Positions 22,596-35,011 of a stretch of DNA of 64,000 nucleotides are shown here, piece by piece. The notes beneath the pieces are model-generated. The model had not been told where the DNA came from. It searched no databases and worked only from the letters and a program-made list of their open reading frames with translations. This stretch comes from Viridothelium virens (taxonomy: Eukaryota; Ascomycota; Dothideomycetes; Trypetheliales; Trypetheliaceae): positions 124,001-188,000 of the forward strand of contig ML991826.1 of assembly GCA_010094025.1 (NCBI GenBank), written 5' to 3'. The position numbers and the translations under genes are program-made. Numbering within the stretch: the first letter of the stretch is position 1; every line of letters begins with the position of its first letter.

Positions 22596-23233
22596 GATTG
22601 CAACTGTACCCTTAGTGATCTTGCCAGTCGATAGAGCGACGCTAGAATCTGGGTACGTCCTAGTCCTCGTCCAAGAGTATGGTGGGTAGTAAGCGGTAGA
22701 AAAGTAAGTGAGGATAAACGAGCCAGACAGTAATCAAGGACTTCACCTGCTCGGTTGCCTACACGACCCCACTTAACGCCGAATTCCACGAAACGCGTGT
22801 GTTGTGTGTTCTGGAAGTGTGTTGTCAACAGAAAGGCTAAAGTGAAGGGCTGCTGAGAAGTGAAAACCCGTCACCCAGGCACCATGTACAAACCAGAAGT
22901 CCCCGTGGTGAACCCCTGAAGAATTTGAAGAGGTTGGACGACCAAAAGTTCGAAATGCTCGATACTATGAAGTAATTGAGAAAATGTGTTTGCAACTAGA
23001 GATTCTGGTCAGTCATCAGACGTGTAGATAGGGGAAACCCCCTAGACTCTCTCCGCAACGTTCAGATGAGTGGAGGACCGTAATTGACGATGTAAGTCTT
23101 TTATTTCATGATCTTGACTTTCCGATAATCGAAGGCATCCACGTATATCATCAACTCAACGAGGCCTTCGAGTTGAACTCTTGTTTCAACCCGGCGTCCG
23201 TAAAGTCTCGTTGCCGCGCTACCCTCTCACCCA
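22596..23233. other. Intergenic, F-box gene promoter side
   Basis: 640 bp upstream of the F-box gene and downstream of the sorbosone-dehydrogenase-like gene, both on the minus strand. Only short frames; nothing recognised. Confidence 0.5.
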
Positions 23234-24768
23234 TCAAATTAACAATGCAGCCACGAGAGCCACCACGCACATTCCAATCGAACACCTCTCTCTCCCCGTC
23301 CATGCTCCACCCTTCACAGGGGAACTACTCGCCAGTCCACCTCCCCCGCTCGTCCCACTTCCCGATCCCGCCCCCGGCCCAGCAGTCGGAGTCGCGCTCG
23401 CCGTCCCATTCCCACTACTCTCCGTCACGACCCAAACCTCGCCCGTCGAATCCGAGCTCATGAACAGCCTCCCCTTACTATCCCACGCGAGCCCGACGGG
23501 GCGGAAGCACTGATCCGGGCAGTTCGAGTTGTCTGCATTCGTCATGACGTCCACGAGCGCAGTGGAGCTATTGCTGGGCTCCGTTGGCGAGCCCGTAGCA
23601 AAGGAGACAGCGCCTAGCTTGTAGCCCGACGGCTGCGTCCGGTCCCAGCTGCCGTGGAAGGTGACCCAGGCGGTGGTGCCGGCTGGGTTGAAGAGGATGT
23701 CGAGGGGCGCCATGTGTGCCTGGAAGGTGAGGCGGGGCGCGACGGTGCCGGAGGCGCAGCTCGCGTCGTTGTTGGTGGAGTTGAGGTCGCCGATGGCGAA
23801 GGGGCTGCCGAGTTGGAGACCGGTGTTGTTGGGGATTGCGGAGACGTTCCAGGCGGTGAAGCAGGTCGGGTAGCCAAAGTTGGCGCCTTGTTGTGCGTAG
23901 GTGGTACCGTTGAGGTAGCCCAGGAAGTTGAGCTCCTCGCCTGGGTTGTTCTCGTGGATGTCGACGCCGCTGCGGTTCATCTGGTCGACGGAATTCTCGA
24001 CGGTGTAGATGCCGCCGGCTAGAGGCTCCTCGTCGACACCAACATCGTTGCGGAGGCCCCAGCCGAGGAGACGGCCGTCGCTGTCGAAGTTGTAGGTATG
24101 GGTTTGGTTGAGGAGGTTGAAGGATTTGACTTGACTGTGGCCAGAGGTAATCGCTTCAGCAATAGGATCGATGTTGGCAGTGCTTCCTCTCGTAACAATA
24201 AGCGTCCCATTGACTTTCTTGGATAAGAGAAGAGTTCGCGTCGTGTGGTCTGAAGTGCTCATGCCTGTGATGATTGAAGAGTTGGAAGATGTCGTGCTGC
24301 CGGTCGAAGGATCATAGGACCAGGCATATACAGCTTCAGGGTTTGACGCATACAAGGTCCGACCATCCGCTGTCATCTCAATTCCATGGTTGAGCTATTG
24401 AAAAAGATTCGTTAGCCGAAGTGTCATTATCATGTGAGAATAAGATGAGAATATACCGAGCTGTCGACGACAACATCATGGCTGCTGTTGACACTGACGC
24501 AACCTCCGCCCCCGTCGTTCAATTGTAGACTTGTCAAGCCATATCCAGATTGCACAACTAAAAGTCTCCCTTGGGTATCGAACATAATACCACGGGGCTT
24601 AGTAAGGTTAGTCGCCACTAATTGCGCCTCGAATCCAGGGGCCAATGAGGGCGCAGGATATGCTGGTTTTAGGGTATTTGAGCATGATGAGCCAGAGCCG
24701 TAGCCCTGCGCTGCCACAACGCCTAGAAGTGAAACAAACGAGAATACAAGGTTAAGAGGTTGGGCCAT
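23234..24768 (-). CDS. GPI-anchored L-sorbosone dehydrogenase-like / PQQ-dependent pyranose dehydrogenase-like (TrAA12-type)
   Basis: Two exons: 24768..24457 and 24394..23234 (62-bp intron, GTATAT..ATAG); 490 aa. A signal peptide (LNLVFSFVSLLGVVAAQ) is followed by PGFEAQLVATNLTKPRGIMFD, the first blade of a six-bladed propeller seen in sorbosone dehydrogenases and in fungal AA12 enzymes. Further signature segments are LNHGIEM, FGYPTCFTAW, PLDILFNPAGTTAWVTFHGS and CFRPVGLAWDSKGRLFMSSD. Many Asn-X-Ser/Thr sites indicate glycosylation. The C-terminus has a Gly/Ser/Pro linker and a hydrophobic tail (CVVALVAALLI), so a GPI-anchored cell-surface oxidoreductase is likely. The sugar substrate and use of PQQ are inferred from the family. 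Confidence 0.85.
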
Positions 24769-26535
24769 TGTATCGGATAGTCGGGATAGATCTAGGGAAC
24801 AATGCTGGCCTGATGTGGTTCAGGTTATCGAGTCTCAGAAGTTTGCGCGCAACTTTCAGGCAGTTTATCATATGAACCCAACCTTCTTTTGTATCACATA
24901 GAAGGTGCGACTCAGGATCAAGTCAATTAGGCTGTCGGCACCTTGAATTCCACGGCGGCACAAAGTCATGAACCAGAACTCCTCACCTTTGTTGTCTTGC
25001 TGTCTACTTAAGGACCCCTGCTATGAACGGGCCGTTTCCGCAAAACTCATTTCCCCGCGAGGTTCGGCAAGGATGTCGTCGATGATGCGGAGGCCAGTTG
25101 GGACGTTCTATTTCAGGCAATCCGCCTGACGATCAAACAGCCGAAGAACCTCGGTGCGCGTCAGGAGCTCCTTTGGCGTGTTTTTGAGGAGAGCTTGATG
25201 GAAGGGGACGGATGTTTCATCTCTCGCTGAGTCGTTCTGCCTGGGCCTGGTGGGTCGCTCTCGCCGATGACGACGGGGGCGCCTCCCTTGCCTGGATTTA
25301 GTAGGACCCTTCCATCCCCTCGAGGTATACACCTTGCACCCTAGCAAGCCTGGCATCGGAGCCCGACGGAGTTAAACTTTAAGCTTATATTTGGATTTAG
25401 TGGCGCATCTAGCACCGTAGGCATGGTACAGTACAGAGTCACATTCGGGGATCGTGGGATATCATGTAATTAGGTATGTATTATCGTGCATTAGTACCAA
25501 GCAGCCGGGTAATGGCCCGGGTAATCGGCGTTGCGTGACGAGATGCTTGTGGCAAGTAGCTTTACAAGATCTCACTCGTCCTCTGCAATGCCACTAGGCT
25601 GCAAGAATCTACTAACTTTCGAATTGGTGGCCTTTAACACGCGTTCGGTACTACAGAGAGGCGGAGCGGCATATCTCGACCTATCGTACCGAGCGAGCTA
25701 TGAAAGCTCCAAAGTAGCTGTCGACCGGCGCATTCACATAAATAGTCGAGCAGGTGGAGAATAACAGGTTTTAGACGATCGCGTTCGAGTCAACGCATTT
25801 ATGAGCGTCCCAGTAAGGCCCATGCAACGCTATGTGTGTGCAAGCGCGTGTATTTTCGTGTATGTTCCCCGAGGAAGCCTAAGCCGCTATGCCGAAGGCG
25901 GGACAGAGGAGACAGGAGAAAGGGAAACACTTTTAGAACAGAATGATCTTGGTTAAAACAGTGGTACAACAGAAGCGACAAAATACAACTTAAAACCCAC
26001 AAAGGCCAGCCATGTTTGTAGGATGGGCCGGGCATGCCCCCTCTTTCTTTTTGTACAGACCCGTAGAAATCCTCTGCTTCGATAGTATGGTTGGAACAGG
26101 GAAATCCTAAACCATCTTCTCTACACAAAAAGAAAATTGTAGAGGCTTGAAGCCTGATTCGCCTTTAGAAAGCAAAATGCCACTGCTGTAGGCATAGCAG
26201 ATGAACCACGGAGCCAGTGGCAAAGTTGCCTTCTAAAGGCCAGTAGAAAACCCCCCTCAGTGTGCCGATCCAGATTTATTCCTTCCTATCAGCCCTCGAG
26301 AACGCCATTATGACCCTTGGAAAACAGAGAACAAGCAGACACACGATGCCATTAAACGCTCAAATGCACGAAAGGTGCGGCAGGGCCGGGCAGCTTGGAG
26401 TCTGCAGCCGCAATGCAGTGAAGTAGAAGAAATTCTTTATTTAGTGGAGATCTATGACATCCATTCGAAGCACTTTTTGGGATGCTGCTAGCTCTTAGAG
26501 TTCGGCAGCAGTCGGTCTTCGTTAAATCATGATAT
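24769..26535. other. Intergenic (1.8 kb)
   Basis: This contains the promoter side of the sorbosone-dehydrogenase-like gene and the 3' side of the next minus-strand gene. One small Arg-rich minus frame (25356..25108, 82 codons with an ATG, ending KELLTRTEVLRLFDRQ) could be a small gene or relic but has no support beyond being open. A GTTCGAGTC resembling a tRNA B box occurs at 25784-25792 without a cloverleaf. Confidence 0.45.
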
Positions 26536-29500
26536 TCACATGACTGTCATTAGTCGCATCTGCTGTGCGAGGTCGTTCTCCTTATTTTGATAATTTTCAT
26601 CGGACATTACTGCTTGATCGGAAGTGGAATTGGGAGATCGTCGGGTTTTGGATTTCCGTCGAGTGGGTGTTGTCGTCTGGGACTCATCACCCGGATCTCG
26701 GAAGATATGGGCCAGTGGTGACTCTTCGGGCTTGGGCGAATTCATGGGACTCATGTAGAGCCCTTCAGCTTCGCGAAGGCCTTCCTTGACCTTACGCATC
26801 AACCCATTGACATATGGAACGATGTGTTTCAACGTTGCCGTGTCGAAGGGAACCTTTTTCGTGGGTTGCTGATCAGAGCCGGTGCCCGCTTTGACCCATC
26901 GTTGCTGTAACGCTTCGATGACGGATTTGGCAACTGCTTCAGAGTCCTTACGAGGCCTGGTACGAGTATGGTGGTCTGTTCTAGGGAAGCTCTCCTCCGC
27001 AGCCTCAGTCTTTAAAGCGGACGGCAATTCCCGATTAAAGACGTCGTCTTCTGGTAGAATACCTGATCTGCGCTTCCTGCGGCTATTGTTCGGGGCCGGT
27101 GGTGCAGGTTCGTCGAAGGCGTCTGCATCGTGACCCGGTGATGATGGCGATGCTCTTTGTGGGAGCAGAGTGCCATCTTCTTGTTCTTGATCCGCTAACT
27201 CTATCATCGCATCAACCTCTTTCCACGTATTAGCGTCTGACCCTTCCATTATGCCCAATGATACGGCCCGGACGCGAAGTTCCTTGAGCTCTTCGATGAG
27301 TATGCCCCATTCCTTAAGCAGTCCGATATTTGCAAGGACGTTGCTTTGTCGTTCGCGAATTGAGTGGGGCACAAACATGGCCATGCCGCTATCTGCCCGG
27401 GAATCAATGATTTCGGTAGGGTTCTTCATGTCTACCTCGTCTGGGCCGGTGAAATCAAAGTCGTCATTCCAGTCTTCCGAAACGCCTTTGCTTCCGACAC
27501 CCCACGTGCCAAATTTATTCATGACGACTTGTTCTCGCTTGCCGTTGGTATCCGGAACAACGGGTACACTCTGACTTCGAGCGTGGACGGCACTTGGTAT
27601 CCTTCGACCGACTGAGCGGCTGCCTCGAGTTTCTGCGTCTTTTTTACCATGAACCGTACGAGGACGTGGTGGATTGTGATTGTCAGGAGTTCGATCTATC
27701 GGCTGCTCAGACCAATCAAAAATACTGGGTTTAGCGTCCCGGTCTTGATTCTCATTGAGTATCTTCTGCGGCGTTGTTGGGGAGGACCCATGGTTAGATG
27801 ACAGAGTGAGGTTGTGCGAGAAAGCTGGGCCCAGCGTTGCAGAAACAGTCGCTGCGAGTGTTGGAAGACCTGATACTTTGTCTCCCTCATCGTCGTCAAC
27901 AGACCACATGCTTTCGTCGTCATTTGGTTGAGGATCCCATTCTAAGGTTCCCAAACTAAGGGGCCGTGCTTTTTCTGGTGGGGACGAGTGTAGTTCAGGT
28001 AGTATAGGAGGTGTGTTACGACGCTGAGTAGACGCAGGTGAATCTGTGTTTTGGCGATCGATGGGCATGACCGTGTGAACGGGTGTGGAAATGCTTTCCT
28101 CTTCTTCCTTGATTGTCGGTCGCATGTGAGGATCTTGTTCTTGGAAAGTTCCTTTTGGTAGCAGATCTCGTAGAGCATGGACTTTGAACGTGTTAGGCAG
28201 CGGTGGAGGAGATTCATTGAAAATCGTTTCAAGACGTGGTCCTCGAGCACCTGAACTACTTCTGGTGGCACCTGTCCGTACGGAATCATAAGCTGTGTCG
28301 CTTTGTCCGTCAAAGTCCTCGTCATCCGGAGAGGCCAGAACACGATTTTCATTGTCAGATCCTATCAGCGTAGAGCCTCGATCTGAGGGATCAATTGACT
28401 GCCGCGATGAGCGGAGAATATTCGTAGGTGATGGAAGGGATTGCTTCGCAGAAGAAGGTCGAAGACTTCTTGGTGCACTTGAGATACGCGAAAGGTTGGC
28501 ACGATTTGAAGAATCTACCAGGATAGAGGGCGTAGACGCGTGTCGAGGACGGCCAGGTCCAGAGCCAATTTGAAACTTGTGATGCTTGCCAGCGAACGGT
28601 TCTGAATGTGAAAGATCTCGACGTTTCGGTGGTGGTTCTATGTCTTCCTTTGGAGTCACGCTCACCCAATTACCCATAACGGGAGGATTTGGAGCGGATG
28701 ACACTCGCTTTCCTGACTTTCGTCGAAGCAGTTTGCTGCGCGACGCTTTTGAAGAGTGCGGGAGTTTGAAGAGCTGTGGCGGGGTGGGCATGAAGTCCCC
28801 TAGGGAGAAGGAGCGTCGTTGTCGAGCGCTGTCGTCCGTCGGAGTAGAGCTGGCAGGTGCCATGTTGAGAGGTGAAGATGTGAACGAGACCACGCCTGCC
28901 GGTGTTACTGGTCTGCTTCCGAAAAACACACTGTCACCATCTTGGCTAAGGGTCTCGTCTATGTCCAAGGAAGAAGACTGAATCGTCTTGGCTAGGATCA
29001 ATGTAGGGTGATATTTTTCGTCTGGAATAACCCTGCGGATGTTTCTACCCTCGTCTGACCGATGCCGCTTCTTGGAATCAGAGTCCTTTATCGTCTTTGC
29101 ACCAAAGAAATGACGCCACTTAACATGAGATTCCTGCGCATTTGGAGGTTTGAAGAATTCTTGAGCTCCATCGTCCGATCCTATTTCCCAGAGACCAGGG
29201 TCGTGCTGAAGAGTTGCGGAACGCTGGTGACTGGTAGCAGGCCGCCTTAAGGTCGGTACCTTGGAACCGGTTGGTCTCAGAGCAGGATCTCGGAAAGAGG
29301 CAGATCGTTTGACCAATTTGTTTGGTGGCAGCGATTGTGGGGCACCATTGCTAAGCATTGGTGCTGTTGAGCCAGCATTAGAAAAGGCGGTAGACCCATT
29401 AGAGAAAATGGATGGCGAAGCCGGCCTTGGGCTTGATGTTGGCGAGGATTCGTGAGACGAGGACACACTTGATAATCGTTTCAACCATGAAGGTCGGGAC

Positions 29501-30087
29501 CTTATGGTGGCCTTGGGATCAAGCTTGTCCATATTACTCTCGTTGAACGATTGTAGCTCCGAGTCCACTCTAAGCGATTGCCTCGTCGACGGCTCGATAT
29601 TGGAGCTCCGCCTCGATCTGTCTGAAGCTGTTCGGATCTGCTGACCTCTTCGGCTGGAGGGCCGTAGAACTTGTTTCGACAAGCCATACGACGAATCCGG
29701 TCGGGAAGATGGGGTGTTTTGAGCAAGGGATGTCAACGGCATTTCGTCACGCCTTCGATCATCGGCGGTCGACAATTTTCTTTTGGCACTCGATGGTCGG
29801 GGGACAGGCAAAGAAGATTCGGGACGACCGAGAGCGTAGCCCACGGCGGAGACACCAACGATAGTGCCTGTTGCACAAAGCTGTCACACAAACGGGAGCA
29901 TGTCAGTGAGGGATTCTGCAAGAAGCCAATTGCAAAAACAAGAGCATGGGGCAGATCAGATAAGCAGCTGAGAGCAGCAAGCACCGTGTACGCAGAAGGG
30001 ATCACGTTGAGACCAGCAAACACACGCATTTGCAGTGAAGAGAGGGTTGGAAGAGACGGGGCATGGTACCGTTGGGACCGTTTTCAT
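26536..30087 (-). CDS. Large Ser/Pro-rich, mostly disordered fungal protein of unknown function
   Basis: Two exons: 30087..30070 (six codons, MKTVPT) and 29880..26536, with a 189-bp intron; 1120 aa. The upstream exon supplies the missing ATG: the long exon has none at its start, and splicing gives MKTVPTLCATGTIVGVSAVGYALGRPESS with no stop between. About 800 residues are Ser/Arg/Pro-rich and full of SP/TP and RxxS sites, suggesting heavy phosphorylation. Two conserved-looking parts stand out near the C-terminal third: WGVGSKGVSEDWNDDFDF, and a helical block from PHSIRERQSNVLANIGLLKEW through IEELKELRVRAVSLGIMEG. This could be a cell-cycle or polarity scaffold, but I cannot assign it to a named family. 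Confidence 0.75.
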
Positions 30088-32077
30088 CCTGGTCGGGACT
30101 CTTGAGAAGCCGCAGCTACTGCAGGCGGAGGGAGAGAGGGAGGGTCATGAGAGGGGTCCCAATGGCCGTGATCATGACCATTGTGTGGTGGTCGAGAAAA
30201 GGACCGTCCCGCTGGCGTTCGGCGTATCCACGCGAAGATGGTGGAACAGTCAGTCAATAGTGGAGAGAGAAGACGCTGAGTCTGCAGAGAACAAAACAAG
30301 CAGCAAGCTGAGGAAAGGCGCTAGAGCCACGGTTCGCCGCCACAGAGCGCGGCTCGCAAGAACCGTCCCTGAGAGTGAGAGAGGGCGACGGGGTCGAAGG
30401 TTTGGCTAGGAGGGATGGCGTTAGGAGCAGCAGCTGAGGTTGTGGATGAAGCGAGTCTGCCGGCCAGGGCAGGCCAAGACCAGCAGCATAATAATTAAAA
30501 CGTCACATAAGAGCGCCGCCCTAGAAAACTAACTGAGAATTACGACTGCACTGCGTTCTCTCATGTACCGCGCAATCGTCACGGCTCATCCTACAGATTC
30601 TCGCTACGTGCAGTTTACGTGCAGTCTACCTAATATTCTACCCATTGCGGACCCATCCCTCCCTCTGTTGTTGGAGCTCGCTCGTGAATCCTTCTTCCCA
30701 CCACCTTACTGTTGTGCTACTCCCCTCTCCACGCCCGCAACCGCATCCTCTTCTGGGCGATCGGCCCTGCTGGTGACCGCGGTGTGCCTGAAGGGGCAAG
30801 TGAGCAGTTTCGTCGCCGCAGCCTCGCAAGCTCTGACAGCAACGACACGGCTCGGGACTTTCCTCGCAGCCAAGCAGAGCTATGACTGGATTGCAGTGGA
30901 GTGATTTGAATGACAAAGAGCGGAACACTTGCTTTCTCCAGCTCCACTGGATCCTCAGGCAGAAGCCAGCATTGCCCGGGTACGGACGTGCACAGAAGGG
31001 CATCACTTTGCCAGATCTGGCATTGCTTCTGGCACTGCGACAAAAAGCATCAACCCGGCGGATGCCCAAGCCCAATCACGGCGGGCTCTGTCGCTGCCAT
31101 CGGAAAACTGGAGACGCGAGAGACGAGCAGATGCTGGTCAGTCCAGCGAGGGGGAGCAAACTTGGGGCCAAGCACGGCACGCGGTGGCGCCATAGCGTAG
31201 CGATAAACAAAGGACATTATTGCTCCATAGCTTGTCCCTGATACGTACTGGTGACTTAGTTACCACTCTCCACCCGCCCGCACACAAGCTGTCTGACAGT
31301 CTTCCGCGTGTCCGAGAGTGAGTGGGCGGGTACGAGTTAGGGGAGGTGTATACAGAGCCTGAGAGCCCGAATTCAATGGAAAGCAAGCGGCGAGAGGAAA
31401 GCAAGGGGGAGCCTGTGTGAGGCCGGTCGAGCTCCAGATCGCCCGCTGCGTAGTATAGGGCTGGGTTTGCCCCTGCACGCAAGCGCCGTCATCTCCAATG
31501 CGAGCGAGTGGAAGAGATGAGGAGGCAACGCGAATCACCGGTCGCAGCCATGGCAAAATCCTGAACCCGTAGCGCGTCGCTGACGCGAGGAGGCGATGGA
31601 CTGCTCACGCTTCACTCTTTACCGCTTCCTCGGCTGTTGGGCCTCTCACCTCAGGATCTGCCTTTCTAGCATTAAAATAGAGCAAGCGATTGAGATCTGA
31701 CACGCGGGGCACAGCTGCTGCTGGTTACAGGTCCGCCATTCTGCCAGTGGTAGTAGCAGTAGTAGTATCATGCTTCGAGGGTGACAGCTCGGTGGTACAC
31801 TGCAGGGACGGACGTCAGCAGTAGGCGTTGTGCGCACATTGATCTCTCTGCAACACAATTGCGTAAGAGAATGAGAGATTGTACTCTTCCTTTATTTTTC
31901 TGTGGGCGTTTCCGATATCGTCTCTATCACCGCTTTTAGGCATCCGGATGAAGGCCCGCGCGCGTTTGGCCTCCTTAGGCCCCACCACGCCCACCACGCC
32001 CACCTAAACTCGCGGGGCTGACCCGCGAGTCTAATTCGCCCCTTGCTCAGACACGCAACTAACCTTAAGACGTCGAC
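30088..32077. promoter_or_regulatory. Long head-to-head promoter region (2.0 kb)
   Basis: The region separates the divergent large disordered-protein gene and GCN20. It is GC-rich with open frames up to ~145 codons on both strands, none with a domain, signal peptide or consistent splicing. I take it as long 5' regulatory/leader sequence. An 11-bp direct repeat (TACGTGCAGTT twice) lies near 30605. Confidence 0.45.
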
Positions 32078-34511
32078 ATGGAAGCTGAAATCAGAGCACA
32101 AATCCCTAACATCGATCCACTGTTGTCAAATTATGCCACAGGTTACTTGACGCATGCTTCAAACGCCTTCACGCCTGATGCCGATCCCACGGCTCCTTCC
32201 CCGCTGTCCGAGGCTTCAGAGACGGTGACGGCTTTGCTCGTCTCTGCATCCGGAGACCAGTCAGCCCAGAACGAGGTTGCAATCCACGATCTTGTGCAGA
32301 AATTCATTTCTCGGTTGAACGACCGGAATGGCGTCGATGGTGAAAGACGGCAGCTGGCCCCATCGGCCAAGAAATTAGCCCAAACCATCCACGTCGGCTC
32401 TCAGCGTAATATTTCGTCTACCTTGGGATTAACTGGCGGGAATGTCGACCTGGAGTCTGCAAACTCACGAAAGGTAGAGTCAAAGGTAGATCGGAAGAAG
32501 CTTGAAAAGGCAGAGCGAAAACTCAAGGCCAAACAAGACCGAAAAGAATTCAAAAATGTCGAGTACGAGGCATCCAGGCTGCTTGACCAACCGAGTGAGA
32601 CGCAATCCTATGAAGAGTTTTTCATGGCAGTGAACCCTCTCCAGTTGGGCTCAGACGCACAATCCAAGAGCAAAGACATCAAAGTCGATGGCATTGATGT
32701 CTCAATTGGTGGTAAACGCATTCTCAGTGACACCAGCCTCACACTTGCGTACGGCCGGCGTTATGGTCTCGTAGGCCAGAACGGTATCGGTAAAAGTACA
32801 TTGCTTCGTGCATTGAGCCGAAGAGAAGTCTCTATTCCGACTCACATCTCTATTCTTCACGTTGAGCAGGAGGTGCGGACACCGCCTTTCCCTTCCCTGA
32901 TCAATTTTCCCTTCGGTGCGTTGCAACTGACCCTGTCCAGATAACGGGTGACGACACTCCTGCGCTACAAGCAGTCTTGGATGCGGATGTGTGGCGGAAA
33001 CATCTGCTTAAAGAGCAAGCGGTCAGTTTCACTCCCAGTCGGCACCCAGATCAATGTCTCATGTCATCCAGAAAATCAGTCAAGAGCTAGCTGAAATTGA
33101 GCGAGAGCGGTCATCTATGGCAGACACGTCAGCAGATGCAATTTCCCTTGACAAGCATCGCGAAGGATTGGACACGACCTTAGGTGATATCCAAGGAAAG
33201 CTCGCAGAGATGGAATCCGACAAAGCCGAATCACGGGCGGCAAGCATTCTTGCAGGTCTCGGCTTTTCCACCGAAAGACAGCAGTTCGCTACCAAGACCT
33301 TCTCCGGAGGATGGAGGATGAGGCTCGCATTAGCACGTGCACTGTTTTGCGAGCCTGACCTCTTACTACTGGACGGTAGGTTTCTTAGATGTTAGGGAGA
33401 CTACGCGAGGAATACTAATAACTTTCTAGAACCGTCAAACATGTTGGATGTCCCTTCCATCACCTTCTTGTCGAATTACCTCCAGACCTATCCCAGTACC
33501 GTTCTTGTCGTCTCCCACGACCGAGCCTTCCTCAATGAAGTCGCCACCGATATTGTTCATCAGCATTCCGAAAGACTAGACTACTACAAAGGTGCCAATT
33601 TTGATTCCTTTTATGCAACGAAAGAAGAGCGTCGCAAGACCGCCAAGCGCGAATATGAAAACCAAATGGCGCAGCGGGCACATTTACAAGCCTTCATCGA
33701 TAAATTCCGATACAATGCCGCCAAATCCTCTGAGGCTCAATCGCGTATCAAGAAACTGGAGAAGATGCCTGTTCTTGAGGCTCCAGAGGCAGAATACTCT
33801 GTTCACTTCAAATTCCCTGAAGTGGAGAAACTATCACCCCCCATCATCCAAATGAGCGGGGTCAATTTCGGTTACACTGCTGACAAGCCTCTGCTCAGCA
33901 ACGTTGACCTTGATGTGCAGCTTGATTCTCGAATCGGCATTGTTGGGCCCAATGGTGCGGGAAAGACGACGATTCTGAAACTTCTCATTGGTGCCTTACA
34001 ACCAAGCAAGGGTCTTGTATCGTCGAATCCTCGATTGAGAATGGGATTCTTTGCACAACATCACGTAGATGCGCTCGACATGAACGACTCCCCCGTCGGT
34101 TTCATGGCTAAGCAATATCCCGGCAGGTCTGATGAAGAGTATCGTCGCCATCTTGGTGCTTTTGGAATTACTGGGATGACAGGCCTACAAAAAATGGCGC
34201 TGCTATCAGGAGGCCAGAAGTCACGTGTCGCTTTTGCCTGTTTGTCCCTGACGAATCCCCATGTCCTTGTTCTCGATGAACCTAGCAATCATCTGGACAT
34301 TGAAGCAATGGACGCACTTAGTACGGCACTGAAGGAATTCCAGGGAGGAGTGTTGATGGTCAGTCACGACGTGACAATGCTGCAGAACGTGTGCACAAGT
34401 TTATGGGTCTGTGATCATGGCATGATTGAGCACTTTGGTGGGACAGTCAAGGATTACAAGAAGAGAATCAGTGCCCAGGCAAATGAGGTGGGCGTAGTAC
34501 AAGCTCAGTGA
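32078..34511 (+). CDS. GCN20: ABCF ATPase Gcn20
   Basis: Four exons: 32078..32872, 32941..33021, 33072..33375, 33430..34511 (introns 68, 50, 54 bp); 753 aa, against 752 in yeast GCN20. The N-terminal ~200 residues form the Gcn1-binding region, with a Lys/Glu-rich helix ([19 protein letters not shown]). ABC1 has Walker [12 protein letters not shown] (~233-243), signature [15 protein letters not shown], and Walker B LLLLDEPSNMLD, which is completed across the intron 3 junction. ABC2 has [11 protein letters not shown] (~566-576), [12 protein letters not shown] (~652) and [11 protein letters not shown] (~673). There are no transmembrane segments, as expected for ABCF. Known role: with Gcn1 it helps uncharged tRNA activate kinase Gcn2 on ribosomes during amino-acid starvation. 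Intron 2 uses a GTCAGT donor. Confidence 0.95.
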
Positions 34512-35011
34512 TCCGAGAAACCAAGACATATTATATGCATGTGACGAGATAACAAAAATTCTCCCGAAATTTGTACGTAGCTGTGATGATATCTCTAGGT
34601 ACTAAGTGGTAAGTAGAAGCGGTTCAAACGGAAGCAGTACTGTGATCAAATCCTATTTGTTTGCAATACGAAGGGGGTCAGGATTATCGGATGACCTACA
34701 CCTCCAACACACAAGTAACCCCTGGAAATCGAGTAAAAAGGAAAGGTACAGATGACGGGCGTCAAAAGTCAAAATCAAGCTTTGCAGCAGGATGATGATG
34801 ATGGATGATAGACGCATGGGATCTGGTGATGGTGTGGTGCATAGAAAAACATAGCGAAGCTTGCTTTTGATGGACTAGCCGCTTCAGGAATAGCTGACAG
34901 GGGAAGGGCGGACCACTCCGAATAACTCCAAACATCATCCATCCCCGGATCACTACTACCTTTGTCTGCAACTCATCCCATCCCCGCTCGAATACTCCTG
35001 CCATGCTGTGA
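34512..35011. other. Spacer between GCN20 and the WHI2-like gene
   Basis: About 500 bp holding the GCN20 3' UTR and probably the promoter, and perhaps a 5' exon, of the WHI2-like gene. No other gene seen. Confidence 0.4.

Noticed and set aside
25700-25810. tRNA gene suggested by GTTCGAGTC
   Set aside because: No A box at proper distance and no acceptor-stem pairing.
30563-31556. Several overlapping 90-145 codon frames on both strands
   Set aside because: The area is GC-rich, which lengthens chance frames. None has family motifs or matching splice sites, and they lie in a divergent promoter region.
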